Virus record (IMG/VR): IMGVR_UViG_3300001419_000025
Location: 1 to 32,356 of that record
Reading direction: 5' to 3' (one strand)
From: a virus
Length of the DNA stretch: 32,356 nucleotides
Every line of letters starts with the position of its first letter. The stretch's first letter is position 1. Of the stretch, positions 20,074 through 28,335 are shown in pieces. The notes beneath the pieces are model-generated. The model was given only the letters and a program-made list of their open reading frames with translations. It was not told where the DNA came from and did not search any database. Position numbers and translations under genes: made by a program.

Positions 20074-22047
20074 ATGTTCAATATTCGTAATTTAGCAAAG
20101 AGTGTAGAAACTGCTTATGTATCCACGGCAGATACCCAGTGGACTACATGGACACTCGATAAAGCTGTCACTGACGGCTATGTATCCTGTGGATGGGTAC
20201 ATAAAGCTGTTTCGTTAATTGCTAGAAATGCTTCAACGGTTCCTTTTGTAGTCAAGAACTCAGATAATGAAATTGAATACGGACATCCACTCACTAAATT
20301 ACTGTTAAATCCTCACCCATTTTTAAACAGATTACAATTCTATGAGCTATTACACCAGTGGTTACAATTAAGCGGAAATGCTTATTTATATAAAATTACT
20401 GATAGCCGACAACTAGCAGAACTGTACCCAATAAGTCCTGATAGAATTAAACCAAAAGAAAGTACTGATAATTTAACTTTCACAGAGGGTTATGTGCTCA
20501 AAAAGAATGGCATCTATTCAAAGAGTAGTGATTTTGAAAATGATGAAATTATTCATTTCAATTTGACTAATCCAGCCAATCCAATAATGGGTATTTCTCC
20601 ATTAGAAGCTGCAAGTAAATCAGTTGATTTAGATAATGCTCAGCAAAATTGGAACACTGGTACTATGCAGAATAGAGGTGTTGTTGATAGTGTCTTTACT
20701 TTTGATAGAGATTTAGATAAACAACAATCAGAGTCTATAATGGCTAGAATAATGAGTAAGTTTTCATCTACATTCTCAAGAAGGCAACCATTAGTTTTAG
20801 GCAGCGGTGCTAAATATACCAGATTAAGTTTAACCCCTGCTGAAGTTGACTTTATTGAAAGTAGAAAATTCAATATGTCAGAGATATTTATTATATTTGG
20901 CATCCCACCTCAGCTAGGAGGAAGTGAAGCAGCAAGCACTTATAATAATTTTAGCTGGGCACTAAGAGTATTCTGGGAGACAACGTTAATACCATTAATT
21001 AATGGAATGGCGACACAGTTTAATAACTCTTTTAAAGATGTACTGGAAAACGGCTATTATATTGCAGCAGACTATACCAATGTTGAAGCATTAAAAGATA
21101 ATGAGCAAAGTAAAGCAGATACGGCTAAATCTTATTATGATATGGGTGTACCTGTATCTCAGTTGAATACTAAATTTGAAATGGGCTTAGAAGAGTATGA
21201 TGGGTGGGATAAGCCGTTCAATGGCTTAAAACAATCTGGGATGTCTGAACCTCAAACAACCGAAGAAAGAAAGCAATGGAAGTTAATACCTAACGAGAGA
21301 AGGTCTGCTAAAAGTGAAGCTAAAAGACGAGATAAAATAGCTGAAGGACCAGTTAAAAATGCTTTTTCAGATTTCCTAAAGAAGCAGCAAAAAGAAGTTT
21401 TAAAAAATATTGATCTTGATGAGCATGTAAGTATAACTCAAGAAAGGGTTAATACTTCAATTTTAAAATATGATACTGAACTACAAGATTTAATACAGAA
21501 TACTGCTTTAAGTGTCGCTGCTGATTTTAGTAAAACGGTTATAGTTGACCAACGTGGAAATAAACCAGATTTTGAAACACGAGGTGAAGAAGAAGATTTG
21601 TTGCTTGATGAATTTATTAATGACGCTAGTTATATTTTAGCTGAAAAGTCACTAATACAAGAAGCAACGGTCAAGGTTGTACTTGAACAGGTTAGAGAAG
21701 CCTATGAAAACAACTGGACTGTTGAAGAATTAAGACAAGCTCTCGAAGATACAGGGGTATTCAGTCCTGAAAGAGCTTTAAGAATTGCTAGAACAGAAGT
21801 AGGATCAGCTGCATCTATTGGTCAAATGGTATCCGGTAAAGTTGCAGGTGCTCAGAAGAAAGAATGGAATACTGGTGGGTTTGAGATACGAGAAATACAC
21901 TCGGCAAGGGATGGGGAAGTGGTTGGGATTGATGACCGCTTTAGTATTCAATCTGGATCAATAGGACCAAGGTTCCCAAGTGACCCTCATGTTTCAGCGG
22001 AAGATAGAATTAATTGTAAGTGCTTCCTTTCGTTTTACGAGGAATAA
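20074..22047 (+). CDS. Portal protein fused to a Mu F-like minor head domain (657 aa)
   Basis: Residues 1 to about 400 are an HK97-family portal: WVHKAVSLIARNASTVPFVV, PLTKLLLNPHPFLN, LSGNAYLYKI, and the typical FGIPPQLGG followed by TYNNFSWALRVFWETTLIPL. After a Lys/Arg-rich linker, residues ~440-657 are a Phage_Mu_F/SPP1 gp7-like domain, with RALRIARTEVGSAASIG (about 570) and EDRINCKCFLSF at the end. These are usually two adjacent genes; here one uninterrupted frame joins them. The portal is the dodecameric DNA gate; the Mu F part is an internal head protein that may be ejected or aid assembly. Confidence 0.9.
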   Translation: MFNIRNLAKSVETAYVSTADTQWTTWTLDKAVTDGYVSCGWVHKAVSLIARNASTVPFVVKNSDNEIEYGHPLTKLLLNPHPFLNRLQFYELLHQWLQLSGNAYLYKITDSRQLAELYPISPDRIKPKESTDNLTFTEGYVLKKNGIYSKSSDFENDEIIHFNLTNPANPIMGISPLEAASKSVDLDNAQQNWNTGTMQNRGVVDSVFTFDRDLDKQQSESIMARIMSKFSSTFSRRQPLVLGSGAKYTRLSLTPAEVDFIESRKFNMSEIFIIFGIPPQLGGSEAASTYNNFSWALRVFWETTLIPLINGMATQFNNSFKDVLENGYYIAADYTNVEALKDNEQSKADTAKSYYDMGVPVSQLNTKFEMGLEEYDGWDKPFNGLKQSGMSEPQTTEERKQWKLIPNERRSAKSEAKRRDKIAEGPVKNAFSDFLKKQQKEVLKNIDLDEHVSITQERVNTSILKYDTELQDLIQNTALSVAADFSKTVIVDQRGNKPDFETRGEEEDLLLDEFINDASYILAEKSLIQEATVKVVLEQVREAYENNWTVEELRQALEDTGVFSPERALRIARTEVGSAASIGQMVSGKVAGAQKKEWNTGGFEIREIHSARDGEVVGIDDRFSIQSGSIGPRFPSDPHVSAEDRINCKCFLSFYEE

Positions 22048-22062
22048 AATTTTTTACAGATA

Positions 22063-22081
22063 AATTAAACAGTGTTTAATT
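22063..22081. promoter_or_regulatory. 19-bp palindrome, operator copy 1
   Basis: AATTAAACAGTGTTTAATT is a perfect palindrome around a central G. It is repeated at 22097-22115 within a longer 25-bp direct repeat (22062-22086 and 22096-22120). Twin operator-like sites 34 bp apart fill the 89-bp gap between portal and protease genes. Confidence 0.65.
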
Positions 22082-22096
22082 AATTTTTTGTGTTAA

Positions 22097-22115
22097 AATT
22101 AAACAGTGTTTAATT
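22097..22115. promoter_or_regulatory. 19-bp palindrome, operator copy 2
   Basis: Second perfect copy of the 22063-22081 palindrome, ending about 10 bases before the protease ribosome-binding site. A TAAAAT sequence (22094-22099) overlapping it might be a -10 element, but no good -35 is seen. Confidence 0.65.
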
Positions 22116-22136
22116 AATTTAAACAAGGTGATTTAT

Positions 22137-23180
22137 ATGACTAAATTAGAACTACGAAAAAATGAACAGGACTTCCAGCATCTAAATTTAGTCCGTGAAT
22201 TAAGAGCTGATGAAAGCGAAAAAGGTATTATAGAAGGTTATATAGCTGTCTGGGAACAGGTTGATAGTTATAACTCACGATTCCAAAGGGGTTCTTTTAA
22301 AAAGACTATTCAGAATCGCACAGATAAAATTAAAGTGCTTTATAACCACGATATTGAAAAGCCTATTGGCAAACTTTTAGAAATAAAAGAAGATGATCAT
22401 GGAGTGTTTGTTAGAGCGCAATTAGTTATGGAAGTTGAAAATGCCAAAGACACTTTCAACTTGATTAAAGGCGGGGCAATCAATGCTCTTTCCTTCGGTT
22501 TTAGAACTGTAAAAGATAAGTTTGAAAATGGTATACAAGTTATAACCGAAGTTCAATTAGGGGAGATAAGCCCTGTTGTATTTCCAGGGGGTGAAGCGTG
22601 TTTAATTACTGGTGCAAGGTCTACTGATTTTAATGAGACCGACAAGATTAGTGAAATGCACAATATGAGATATAGACTTATAAACTCATTAGCTGAAACT
22701 TTAGAAGATATTTATTGGTTGGATGATAACACTGAACCTTTAAAAATGACTGAAGATACTATTGATGCTTTTAGGGCATCATATTTAAATTTAGCAAAGG
22801 ATTTATATCCTACCGATGCACGTTCAGATAATGAGCTAATTAACGAGTTTAGAAAATACCTTGATGGTAAAGAATTAGAAACTATTGCTTTAACAACTAG
22901 CTTAACCGTTGATGAATTGAAGCAATTAAAAAGAGGTTCTTGTATAACCAATAAATCTAAATTAATAGATTTACCAGATGAAGTACAGAAAGCACATGAA
23001 CAAATAAGAAGCAAAGCCGTTATAACACTTTGTGATGAATTACGAGCCGGATTAAGTTCTGCTGAATCCACTCGAATAGAAGGTTTATTAAAACGTTCAC
23101 TCCCCGAAGTTATACCAACTTCAGACGGAGCCGAAAGTTTAGCAGAATATTTTGATACATTTAATGCAAGTTTAAAATAG
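22137..23180 (+). CDS. HK97-type prohead protease with long C-terminal extension (347 aa)
   Basis: Start ATG 22137 with AAGGTGA upstream (a GTG at 22128 overlaps that site). Residues 20-170 are the S78 serine protease: EGYIAVWEQVDSYNSRFQRGSF, catalytic His71 in LYNHD, Ser119 in NALSFGF. It cleaves scaffold/delta segments during head maturation. The remaining ~175 residues are helical and charged, and are much longer than in the minimal enzyme (about 170-220 aa); they may serve as an internal scaffold, but no family is recognised for them. Confidence 0.88.
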   Translation: MTKLELRKNEQDFQHLNLVRELRADESEKGIIEGYIAVWEQVDSYNSRFQRGSFKKTIQNRTDKIKVLYNHDIEKPIGKLLEIKEDDHGVFVRAQLVMEVENAKDTFNLIKGGAINALSFGFRTVKDKFENGIQVITEVQLGEISPVVFPGGEACLITGARSTDFNETDKISEMHNMRYRLINSLAETLEDIYWLDDNTEPLKMTEDTIDAFRASYLNLAKDLYPTDARSDNELINEFRKYLDGKELETIALTTSLTVDELKQLKRGSCITNKSKLIDLPDEVQKAHEQIRSKAVITLCDELRAGLSSAESTRIEGLLKRSLPEVIPTSDGAESLAEYFDTFNASLK

Positions 23181-23191
23181 GAGATTTTAAA

Positions 23192-24397
23192 ATGCCTGAA
23201 GATAATATGAATGTTGTTCTTGATTCAATCAAGAAAACAACCGAGGAAATGCGTTCTTATGTTGATCGCAAAGTTGAAGAAGCGGCTAAAGGTAAGAATG
23301 ACCCTTTAATTCAAGAAGCTATTGATAAAGCTAATGCTGATATTGACCAGCTTACAAAACGCTATGATGAGTTAGTGGTTGCTAGTAAACGCCCTTCACT
23401 TGATGATAGCGGTAAAGAAGTTGATGAAAAAGCAGAGCTTAGAAAATCAGCTTTCTTAAAGTTCTGTCGCTATGGTAATGGTGAAACCTCAAGTGAAGTT
23501 ATGTCACAGGATGAAAAACGCGCTTTACAAGAATCATCCGATGCTGAAGGTGGTTTTTTAGTACCAATCGACTTCACTAATGAGCTAATAATGAACGCTT
23601 ATGACATGGCTGAAATACGTCCTGTTGTTGGTGCTACTCCTACAGGCCGTGATACTGTTTTCTTTGGTGCTTTAGCCAAGCCAACAGTTGCATGGGGTAC
23701 TACTGGAGTTGCTGTTACTGCTCAGGATTTGGATGTCGGTGGTCACACTATGACAATTCATGATCTTAAAGCGTTAACTTTAATTCATAACAACACCCTG
23801 GAAGACGCTGAAGCTGATATCTGGGCTGAGTTAAATATGGCGTTCAGTGATGCTATTGCAGAAGCTGAAGATGATGCTTTTGCTGTTGGTGCAGGTAGTC
23901 ACAGTCCACAGGGTATTATGACCAATGCTTTAGTTCAAGCAAATGTCACTAACTCTGGTGTTGCTGCTGATGTTATTGACGCATCAAATGACGGTGTTAC
24001 TGCTTTAATTACTGCTTATTACAAGTTGAAAAAGACATACCGTAGAAATGCAACGATTGCCATGAACTCAACTTTAGAAGGCAAGTATAGAAATTCTAAA
24101 GATGCTGATGGACAATATTTATGGCAACCTCCTGTCCAAGCTGGAGACCCTGCTACATTATTAGGACGCCCAGTTATTAACCCCGAAGGGATGCCTGATG
24201 TTGCTGCAAATGCGTTTCCAGTGGTTATTGGTGACTTCAGACGTGGTTATAGAATCAAAGACAGAAGTGGTATTGCTGTTCAGCGTTTATCAGAGCGTTA
24301 TGCAGAATATGACCAAACTGGATTCTTAATTAAGAAGCGTGTTGGTGGTCAGGTAGTATTACCAGAAGCATTCCAAGTTATTAAATGCTCAACTTAA
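23192..24397 (+). CDS. Major capsid protein, HK97 fold (401 aa)
   Basis: Residues 1-110 are a charged coiled coil, the delta/scaffold domain normally removed by the protease. Then follows the mature start region, with SSDAEGGFLVPIDFTNELI (about 112-130), a typical HK97 opening. Later elements fit the family: VAVTAQDLDVGGHTMTIHDL (E-loop/P-domain area), AFAVGAGSHSPQGIM, ATIAMNSTLEGKYR, and the terminal RVGGQVVLPEAFQVIK. Ribosome-binding site AGGAGA. A hairpin follows the stop, which may raise its expression relative to its neighbours. Confidence 0.93.
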   Translation: MPEDNMNVVLDSIKKTTEEMRSYVDRKVEEAAKGKNDPLIQEAIDKANADIDQLTKRYDELVVASKRPSLDDSGKEVDEKAELRKSAFLKFCRYGNGETSSEVMSQDEKRALQESSDAEGGFLVPIDFTNELIMNAYDMAEIRPVVGATPTGRDTVFFGALAKPTVAWGTTGVAVTAQDLDVGGHTMTIHDLKALTLIHNNTLEDAEADIWAELNMAFSDAIAEAEDDAFAVGAGSHSPQGIMTNALVQANVTNSGVAADVIDASNDGVTALITAYYKLKKTYRRNATIAMNSTLEGKYRNSKDADGQYLWQPPVQAGDPATLLGRPVINPEGMPDVAANAFPVVIGDFRRGYRIKDRSGIAVQRLSERYAEYDQTGFLIKKRVGGQVVLPEAFQVIKCST

Positions 24398-24406
24398 TTA
24401 ATTCAG

Positions 24407-24426
24407 GTGCTGATTAAGTTCAGCAC
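24407..24426 (+). terminator. Intercistronic hairpin after the major capsid gene
   Basis: GTGCTGA (24407-24413) and TCAGCAC (24420-24426) pair perfectly around a 6-base loop, 9 bases after the capsid stop. No U-run follows, so it is more likely an mRNA-stabilising or attenuating hairpin than a full terminator. Confidence 0.5.
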
Positions 24427-24453
24427 TAACTCATATTTTAGGAGATTATAAAA

Positions 24454-24852
24454 ATGAGACGAGATATAGGAAGTTCATATACAGCAGCTACAGGTACAGC
24501 TTCTGGATTAACAGGAATTGCAGCAGGTGCCAATAACAGTGCCTCTGTAGACCATAGCTTAGGCCAAACAGCAATGTTTATTATTGAAGTCGGTGATGAG
24601 GGTGTAGCTGGAACTGTTGATGTTAAATTGCAGTTTAGTGATGATGACTCAACATTTACAGATGCTACAGCTGGACTGGGTAATGATGCAACTTTACCAC
24701 AGATCACAGCAGCGGGTATTTATACTGTTAATGTTGGCAATCCTGAGAAGCGTTATAGCCGAGTAGTTTCAACTGTTGCAACTAATGCAGTTGCCATGAG
24801 TGTTGTTAGCTTGGTCGGACCTTTAAGAACTATTGTTCCTGCTGACGCTTAA
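24454..24852 (+). CDS. Putative head decoration protein (132 aa)
   Basis: A small beta-rich, Ala/Thr/Val-rich protein with few charges, directly after the major capsid gene and with its own AGGAGA site. The pattern VDVKLQFSDDDSTFTDATA, then AGIYTVNVGNPEKRYSRVV, resembles short phage structural proteins that form a jelly-roll or beta-sandwich. Position between two intercistronic hairpins suggests an abundant product. Decoration/cement function is inferred from position. Confidence 0.6.
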   Translation: MRRDIGSSYTAATGTASGLTGIAAGANNSASVDHSLGQTAMFIIEVGDEGVAGTVDVKLQFSDDDSTFTDATAGLGNDATLPQITAAGIYTVNVGNPEKRYSRVVSTVATNAVAMSVVSLVGPLRTIVPADA

Positions 24853-24863
24853 TTAAAAAGATT

Positions 24864-24895
24864 TCCAGTCCTGTTAATTCCCCAGCAGGGCTGGA
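24864..24895 (+). terminator. Hairpin after the decoration-like gene
   Basis: CCAGTCCTG (24865-24873) pairs with CAGGGCTGG (24886-24894) with one G-U pair, plus an extra T-A pair outside. ATTTTA follows, so it could terminate weakly or act as a processing/stability structure. Confidence 0.55.
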
Positions 24896-24913
24896 TTTTA
24901 AAAGGAGTTTATT

Positions 24914-25120
24914 ATGCCTTTATGTAGAGCAAAAGTTGATTGTCGATTATCACTTGATGGTGTAACAGCAATATCATTATCAAAGGGTGAAGAGAAAGAG
25001 TTGCCTGAAAAAGCATTAATTTCTTTTGGACAATATATAGAAGAAGTTAAAGCAAAGCCAGTTGCAAAGAAGAAAACAACACCAGTTAAAAAGAAACAGG
25101 TTAAGACTGAGAAAGAATAA
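24914..25120 (+). CDS. Small basic protein between head genes (68 aa)
   Basis: N-terminal ~45 residues contain a small beta-structured part (CRLSLDGVTAISLSKGEEKEL), then a Lys-rich tail (AKPVAKKKTTPVKKKQ). Short proteins with a Lys-rich end are common between capsid and connector genes, but their task is unknown. AAAGGAG is a strong ribosome-binding site, and the stop overlaps the next ATG. Confidence 0.65.
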   Translation: MPLCRAKVDCRLSLDGVTAISLSKGEEKELPEKALISFGQYIEEVKAKPVAKKKTTPVKKKQVKTEKE

Positions 25121-25656
25121 TGCCAACGATATTAGATTTCTCTGATATAAAGAATATGCTGGAACTTGAAAATACAAGTTTTTCAGACTACCCAGATTTA
25201 GAATTAATGGCTGATAATGTTCATGCAGCCCTGGAAAATTATTGTGGACGCATGCTGGATTTTAAACAAAAGAAAACTGAAACAGGTTTTATAAGAGATG
25301 CTACCTATATTGATTTAACTTCATTACCATTGAACAGTATAACTTCTTTAGTTGTTGGTGATGATACATTAACCAGTGATGATTATACAGTAACAGATTA
25401 TGAGATTATGTTTAATAAGTCTTTTACAAATAAGATTTATACACTAGTTTGTAAAGGCGGATGGTCAGAAATACCTGAAGATGTTTATAGAGCTGAATTA
25501 TCACAGGTAGTTTATGAATACCAGCAAAAGAACAATATAGGAACAACTAATTTTAGTAATGATGGTGGCACAACCACAAGTCCAGGATTTAGATTATTAC
25601 CTGAAGTAAAACGGTTATTAAACCCTTATACCCATCCAAAGAAGGTAGGGTTTTAG
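25120..25656 (+). CDS. Head-tail connector protein (gp6-like, 178 aa)
   Basis: Helical N-terminus LDFSDIKNMLELEN... with DLELMADNVHAALENYCGR, then a beta region (YIDLTSLPLNSITSLVVGDD) and VYRAELSQVVYEYQQ near the end. This is the layout of HK97 gp6/SPP1 gp15-like connectors, which form a ring below the portal. Its position after capsid genes and before a gp10-like protein agrees. Confidence 0.8.
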   Translation: MPTILDFSDIKNMLELENTSFSDYPDLELMADNVHAALENYCGRMLDFKQKKTETGFIRDATYIDLTSLPLNSITSLVVGDDTLTSDDYTVTDYEIMFNKSFTNKIYTLVCKGGWSEIPEDVYRAELSQVVYEYQQKNNIGTTNFSNDGGTTTSPGFRLLPEVKRLLNPYTHPKKVGF

Positions 25657-26238
25657 ATGGCTATTAATGTTTCTGTTAATGATGACGAAACAAGGGCTTT
25701 ATTAGACACATTGCCAGAGGATATGTTTGACAATGCTAAAACTATTTTATCACGGTCTTTATTTAATATCCAAAGAACTATTACTGGTAGATTACAGAAT
25801 GGCCCGATGTTCAGCAGGACTGGGGCATTAGCAAGAAGCATTAAGTTTAAGACTAGCGGTACGAAAATAGATAATTTGAAAGGCGAGGTATTTACTAAAA
25901 GCAAATACGCACCTATCCATGAAGTGGGGGGAGATATAAATGCCATAGATAAATATGTGAATGTTCCCGGCGGGCCTTATTTGAATATACCTCTATCGTA
26001 TAACAAAACAGCCGCAGGAGTAATGCGTAAAAACGCAAGAGACGTATTTCAAGAAGGCGGTTATATAGGTCAGTCACAACGTGGAAACTGGATTGTATTT
26101 GCAAATGATGGGCTACCGATGTTTGTACTTAAAAAGTCTGTAACAATACCAGCAAGATTGGAAATGGTTAAAACTGCTGAGGATGAGATACCTACATTTT
26201 TAAGCAATTTAAGAAGTGAGCTTTTAGATAATATATGA
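25657..26238 (+). CDS. HK97 gp10-like head-tail joining / tail completion protein (193 aa)
   Basis: Contains FSRTGALARSIKFKTSGTKI followed by GEVFTKSKYAPIHEVGG, the classic gp10-like pattern '..R TG.LrrSi......... .....yA.yvE.Gt'. It should complete the head-tail interface or tail end. It begins right after the connector stop and ends in an ATGA overlap with the next gene. Confidence 0.8.
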   Translation: MAINVSVNDDETRALLDTLPEDMFDNAKTILSRSLFNIQRTITGRLQNGPMFSRTGALARSIKFKTSGTKIDNLKGEVFTKSKYAPIHEVGGDINAIDKYVNVPGGPYLNIPLSYNKTAAGVMRKNARDVFQEGGYIGQSQRGNWIVFANDGLPMFVLKKSVTIPARLEMVKTAEDEIPTFLSNLRSELLDNI

Positions 26239-26732
26239 GCACTCCAGTACAGACACAGATATTAGATGAAATAGGTAATAGACTTGCTTTAATAACTACA
26301 GCGAACGGTTATTTAGCAAGAACACCTAAGAAGATTGAACGGTCAAGAATGACACCGTTTAAAGCTGGTGATTTACCTTTCATAAATTATTATTCCACTG
26401 GTGATACACTAGTTGGAAAAGAATATGGAACATTTGAAAAAAGAGTTATGTCTGTTGTTATAGAATGCTATGACCAGACTCGTGATCAAGTATTTGATGA
26501 TTTAGCACAGAAGTTAGGTGCTAATATTTTAGTGGCAATAAACAGAGCTGTTTCTGCTCCTGCTGTTAGCGATAATCCTTCTGTTAGACTAGGGGATTTA
26601 GTAACACAAGTTGAAGCGGTATCGATAACACCAGCAATAAGCGAAGGTCAAAAGCCTTATGTTGGAATAGTAATAGTTTTAGATATAACGTATAAAGTGG
26701 ATAAACTTAATATGTTTACATTAGTATATTAA
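26235..26732 (+). CDS. Putative tail terminator protein (165 aa)
   Basis: Starts with a helix (QTQILDEIGNRLALI), followed by LPFINYYSTGDTL, KRVMSVVIECYDQ and a final strand-rich part GIVIVLDITYKV. This is the alpha/beta pattern of gpU-like tail terminators, and the gene lies just before the tube gene, the expected place. It would stop tube polymerisation and join tail to head. Overlaps the gp10-like gene by 4 bases. Confidence 0.75.
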   Translation: MSTPVQTQILDEIGNRLALITTANGYLARTPKKIERSRMTPFKAGDLPFINYYSTGDTLVGKEYGTFEKRVMSVVIECYDQTRDQVFDDLAQKLGANILVAINRAVSAPAVSDNPSVRLGDLVTQVEAVSITPAISEGQKPYVGIVIVLDITYKVDKLNMFTLVY

Positions 26733-26747
26733 CAAGGAGATTTAAAA

Positions 26748-27731
26748 ATGCCTACAGCAGAAAATGGAAAACTTGAGTTTGAAGCTGGACAGACCAGTTA
26801 TGCAATGTCCGCTTTAACAGATTCAGGCGATAATACAACGTTTACTAGTTCTGCTAGTATATTTTCAAATGCAACAGGGAAAAGCCCTGATATTAGACCT
26901 AATGGCGTAATTACAGGTGGAGCTGTATCCGTTGCTGCAAGCGGTTCAAATGATGTAGTGGATGTCGCTGCTTTAACTTGCTATCTAGCAGGGGTTAATA
27001 CTTCAGTCAGTGCAGGAACAGATTTAGCAATTACAAGAGCTGTTTCTACTGATACACACATGATTAATTCAATCACTGTTACAAGTGCTGGAGCATTGGC
27101 TGTTGTTACAGGAACAGACGGAACTGCTTTTGTTGATACACGAGGAGCAGCTGGCGGACCTCCATATATTCCTACTGGCTCAATTGAGATTGCACAAGTA
27201 AGAACAACCTCTTTTACTGCTGCACCTATTACCGCATCAGAGATATTTCAAGTTTCGAATGTTCACCTTGAGCGTTATGATGAAGTTCTTTGGAATGTAG
27301 ACTATGTGAATGGTGAGGTTGATTTTGTTGGTGCTTTAAGAGCGATTCATACGGGCGATGTAGTTAAAGAAGTTTATGCTAGTTATGCAAGCCCTATTTT
27401 TACTGAGCAACAAAATGCCGCCGATGTAGTGTTACCAGAAAATAGTCATAGTGTTAGTTCTACTCAGGTTTATAATAATACACTAGGTTCAACCTCTAAA
27501 ACATTGAATCAGGGTTCATTCACAGCATATCTAAACGATGGTATTACTGATCCATTAGTTAAACAAAAAGATGATACTTTATGGTTCAGATTCTATCCAG
27601 ACCGTTATAAAAGCCCATACTCTTTAGCTCAAGGCGTATTGGGAATTACTCGCTCATTCCCAGCGGGAGATAATATTCAGGCATCTTGTACTATATCGGC
27701 AGAGTCTGAAGCAACTGACGTTGAAGCATAA
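26748..27731 (+). CDS. Major tail tube protein (327 aa)
   Basis: Beta-rich with a strong AAGGAGA site. The N-terminus PTAENGKLEFEAGQ and the later VHLERYDEVLWNVDYVNGEV, LWFRFYPDRYKSPYSLAQGV and GNIQ-like end fit tail tube proteins. It is longer than a minimal tube protein, probably through an inserted Thr/Ser/Ala-rich domain. The following chaperone pair and tape measure fix its identity by synteny. It ends in a TAATG overlap. Confidence 0.8.
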   Translation: MPTAENGKLEFEAGQTSYAMSALTDSGDNTTFTSSASIFSNATGKSPDIRPNGVITGGAVSVAASGSNDVVDVAALTCYLAGVNTSVSAGTDLAITRAVSTDTHMINSITVTSAGALAVVTGTDGTAFVDTRGAAGGPPYIPTGSIEIAQVRTTSFTAAPITASEIFQVSNVHLERYDEVLWNVDYVNGEVDFVGALRAIHTGDVVKEVYASYASPIFTEQQNAADVVLPENSHSVSSTQVYNNTLGSTSKTLNQGSFTAYLNDGITDPLVKQKDDTLWFRFYPDRYKSPYSLAQGVLGITRSFPAGDNIQASCTISAESEATDVEA

Positions 27732-28192
27732 TGTTCAGTCCTGATAAGTTTTTAAAATCTAAACTCGAACCCAGAACAGATGAAGTGGAAGTAACTGCCT
27801 TGTCTGCTTGGTTCGATAAAGATGAAAAGCCTTTATGGAAAGTTCGGGGATTATCTGGGGAGGAAATGACTAAAGCAACCGAGGCAGCTACTAAGCAGAA
27901 AAACTTGATGGCTGTTGTTGATGCTTTATCCTCTAATGTCCGAAAAGATAAAGTAGACGCTTTAAAAGATTTACTCGGAACAAATGATTCTACTCCTGTT
28001 GAACTTGCTAAACGAATGGAGCAATTAGTTTATGGCTCAATTGAGCCTGAGGCTGATTTACAATTAGCAGTTAAACTTGCTGAACATTTCCCTGTCGAGT
28101 TTATGTTGATTACTAACAAAATAATTGAACTAACAGGTTTAGGTAGTGTCGATGTGGGAAAGTCCGTGCCCTCTACCAAAAAGCAGAAATAA
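27731..28192 (+). CDS. Tail assembly chaperone G (153 aa)
   Basis: Helical protein with VRGLSGEEMTKATEAATKQK and a helical C-terminal half (LAKRMEQLVYGSI, LAVKLAEHFPVEFMLITNKI), the usual form of lambda gpG-like chaperones that coat the tape measure before tube assembly. In-frame translation ends at TAA 28190-28192; a fraction of ribosomes should shift to make G-T. Confidence 0.85.
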   Translation: MFSPDKFLKSKLEPRTDEVEVTALSAWFDKDEKPLWKVRGLSGEEMTKATEAATKQKNLMAVVDALSSNVRKDKVDALKDLLGTNDSTPVELAKRMEQLVYGSIEPEADLQLAVKLAEHFPVEFMLITNKIIELTGLGSVDVGKSVPSTKKQK

Positions 28193-28335
28193 AGAATGTT
28201 CTGAAATTAGGTGATATAAGAGGGCAGTTTTTATACCAGATCAGACCTGATATATTTCCACAGGGCTTACTAACTGATGAAGAAGTCTATTTATGGTCTT
28301 TATACTATGGAGACCAAAATAAAAAGAGTAAATAA
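27731..28335 (+). CDS. Tail assembly chaperone G-T, made by -1 frameshift (about 201 aa)
   Basis: The same start as G; after the slip at 28156-28162 translation continues for 57 codons as VRALYQKAEIKNVLKLGDIR and on through FPQGLLTDEEVYLWSLYYGD, ending at TAA 28333-28335, which overlaps the tape-measure ATG. This explains the apparent 142-bp gap after the G stop. In lambda the T part binds the tube protein while G binds the tape measure; the same division is inferred here. Confidence 0.88.
28156..28162 (+). promoter_or_regulatory. GGGAAAG slippery heptamer for the G-T frameshift
   Basis: In the G frame, GTG GGA AAG gives G GGA AAG, the same heptamer used by lambda G-T. The T frame downstream is open from here to 28335. 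Confidence 0.9.
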
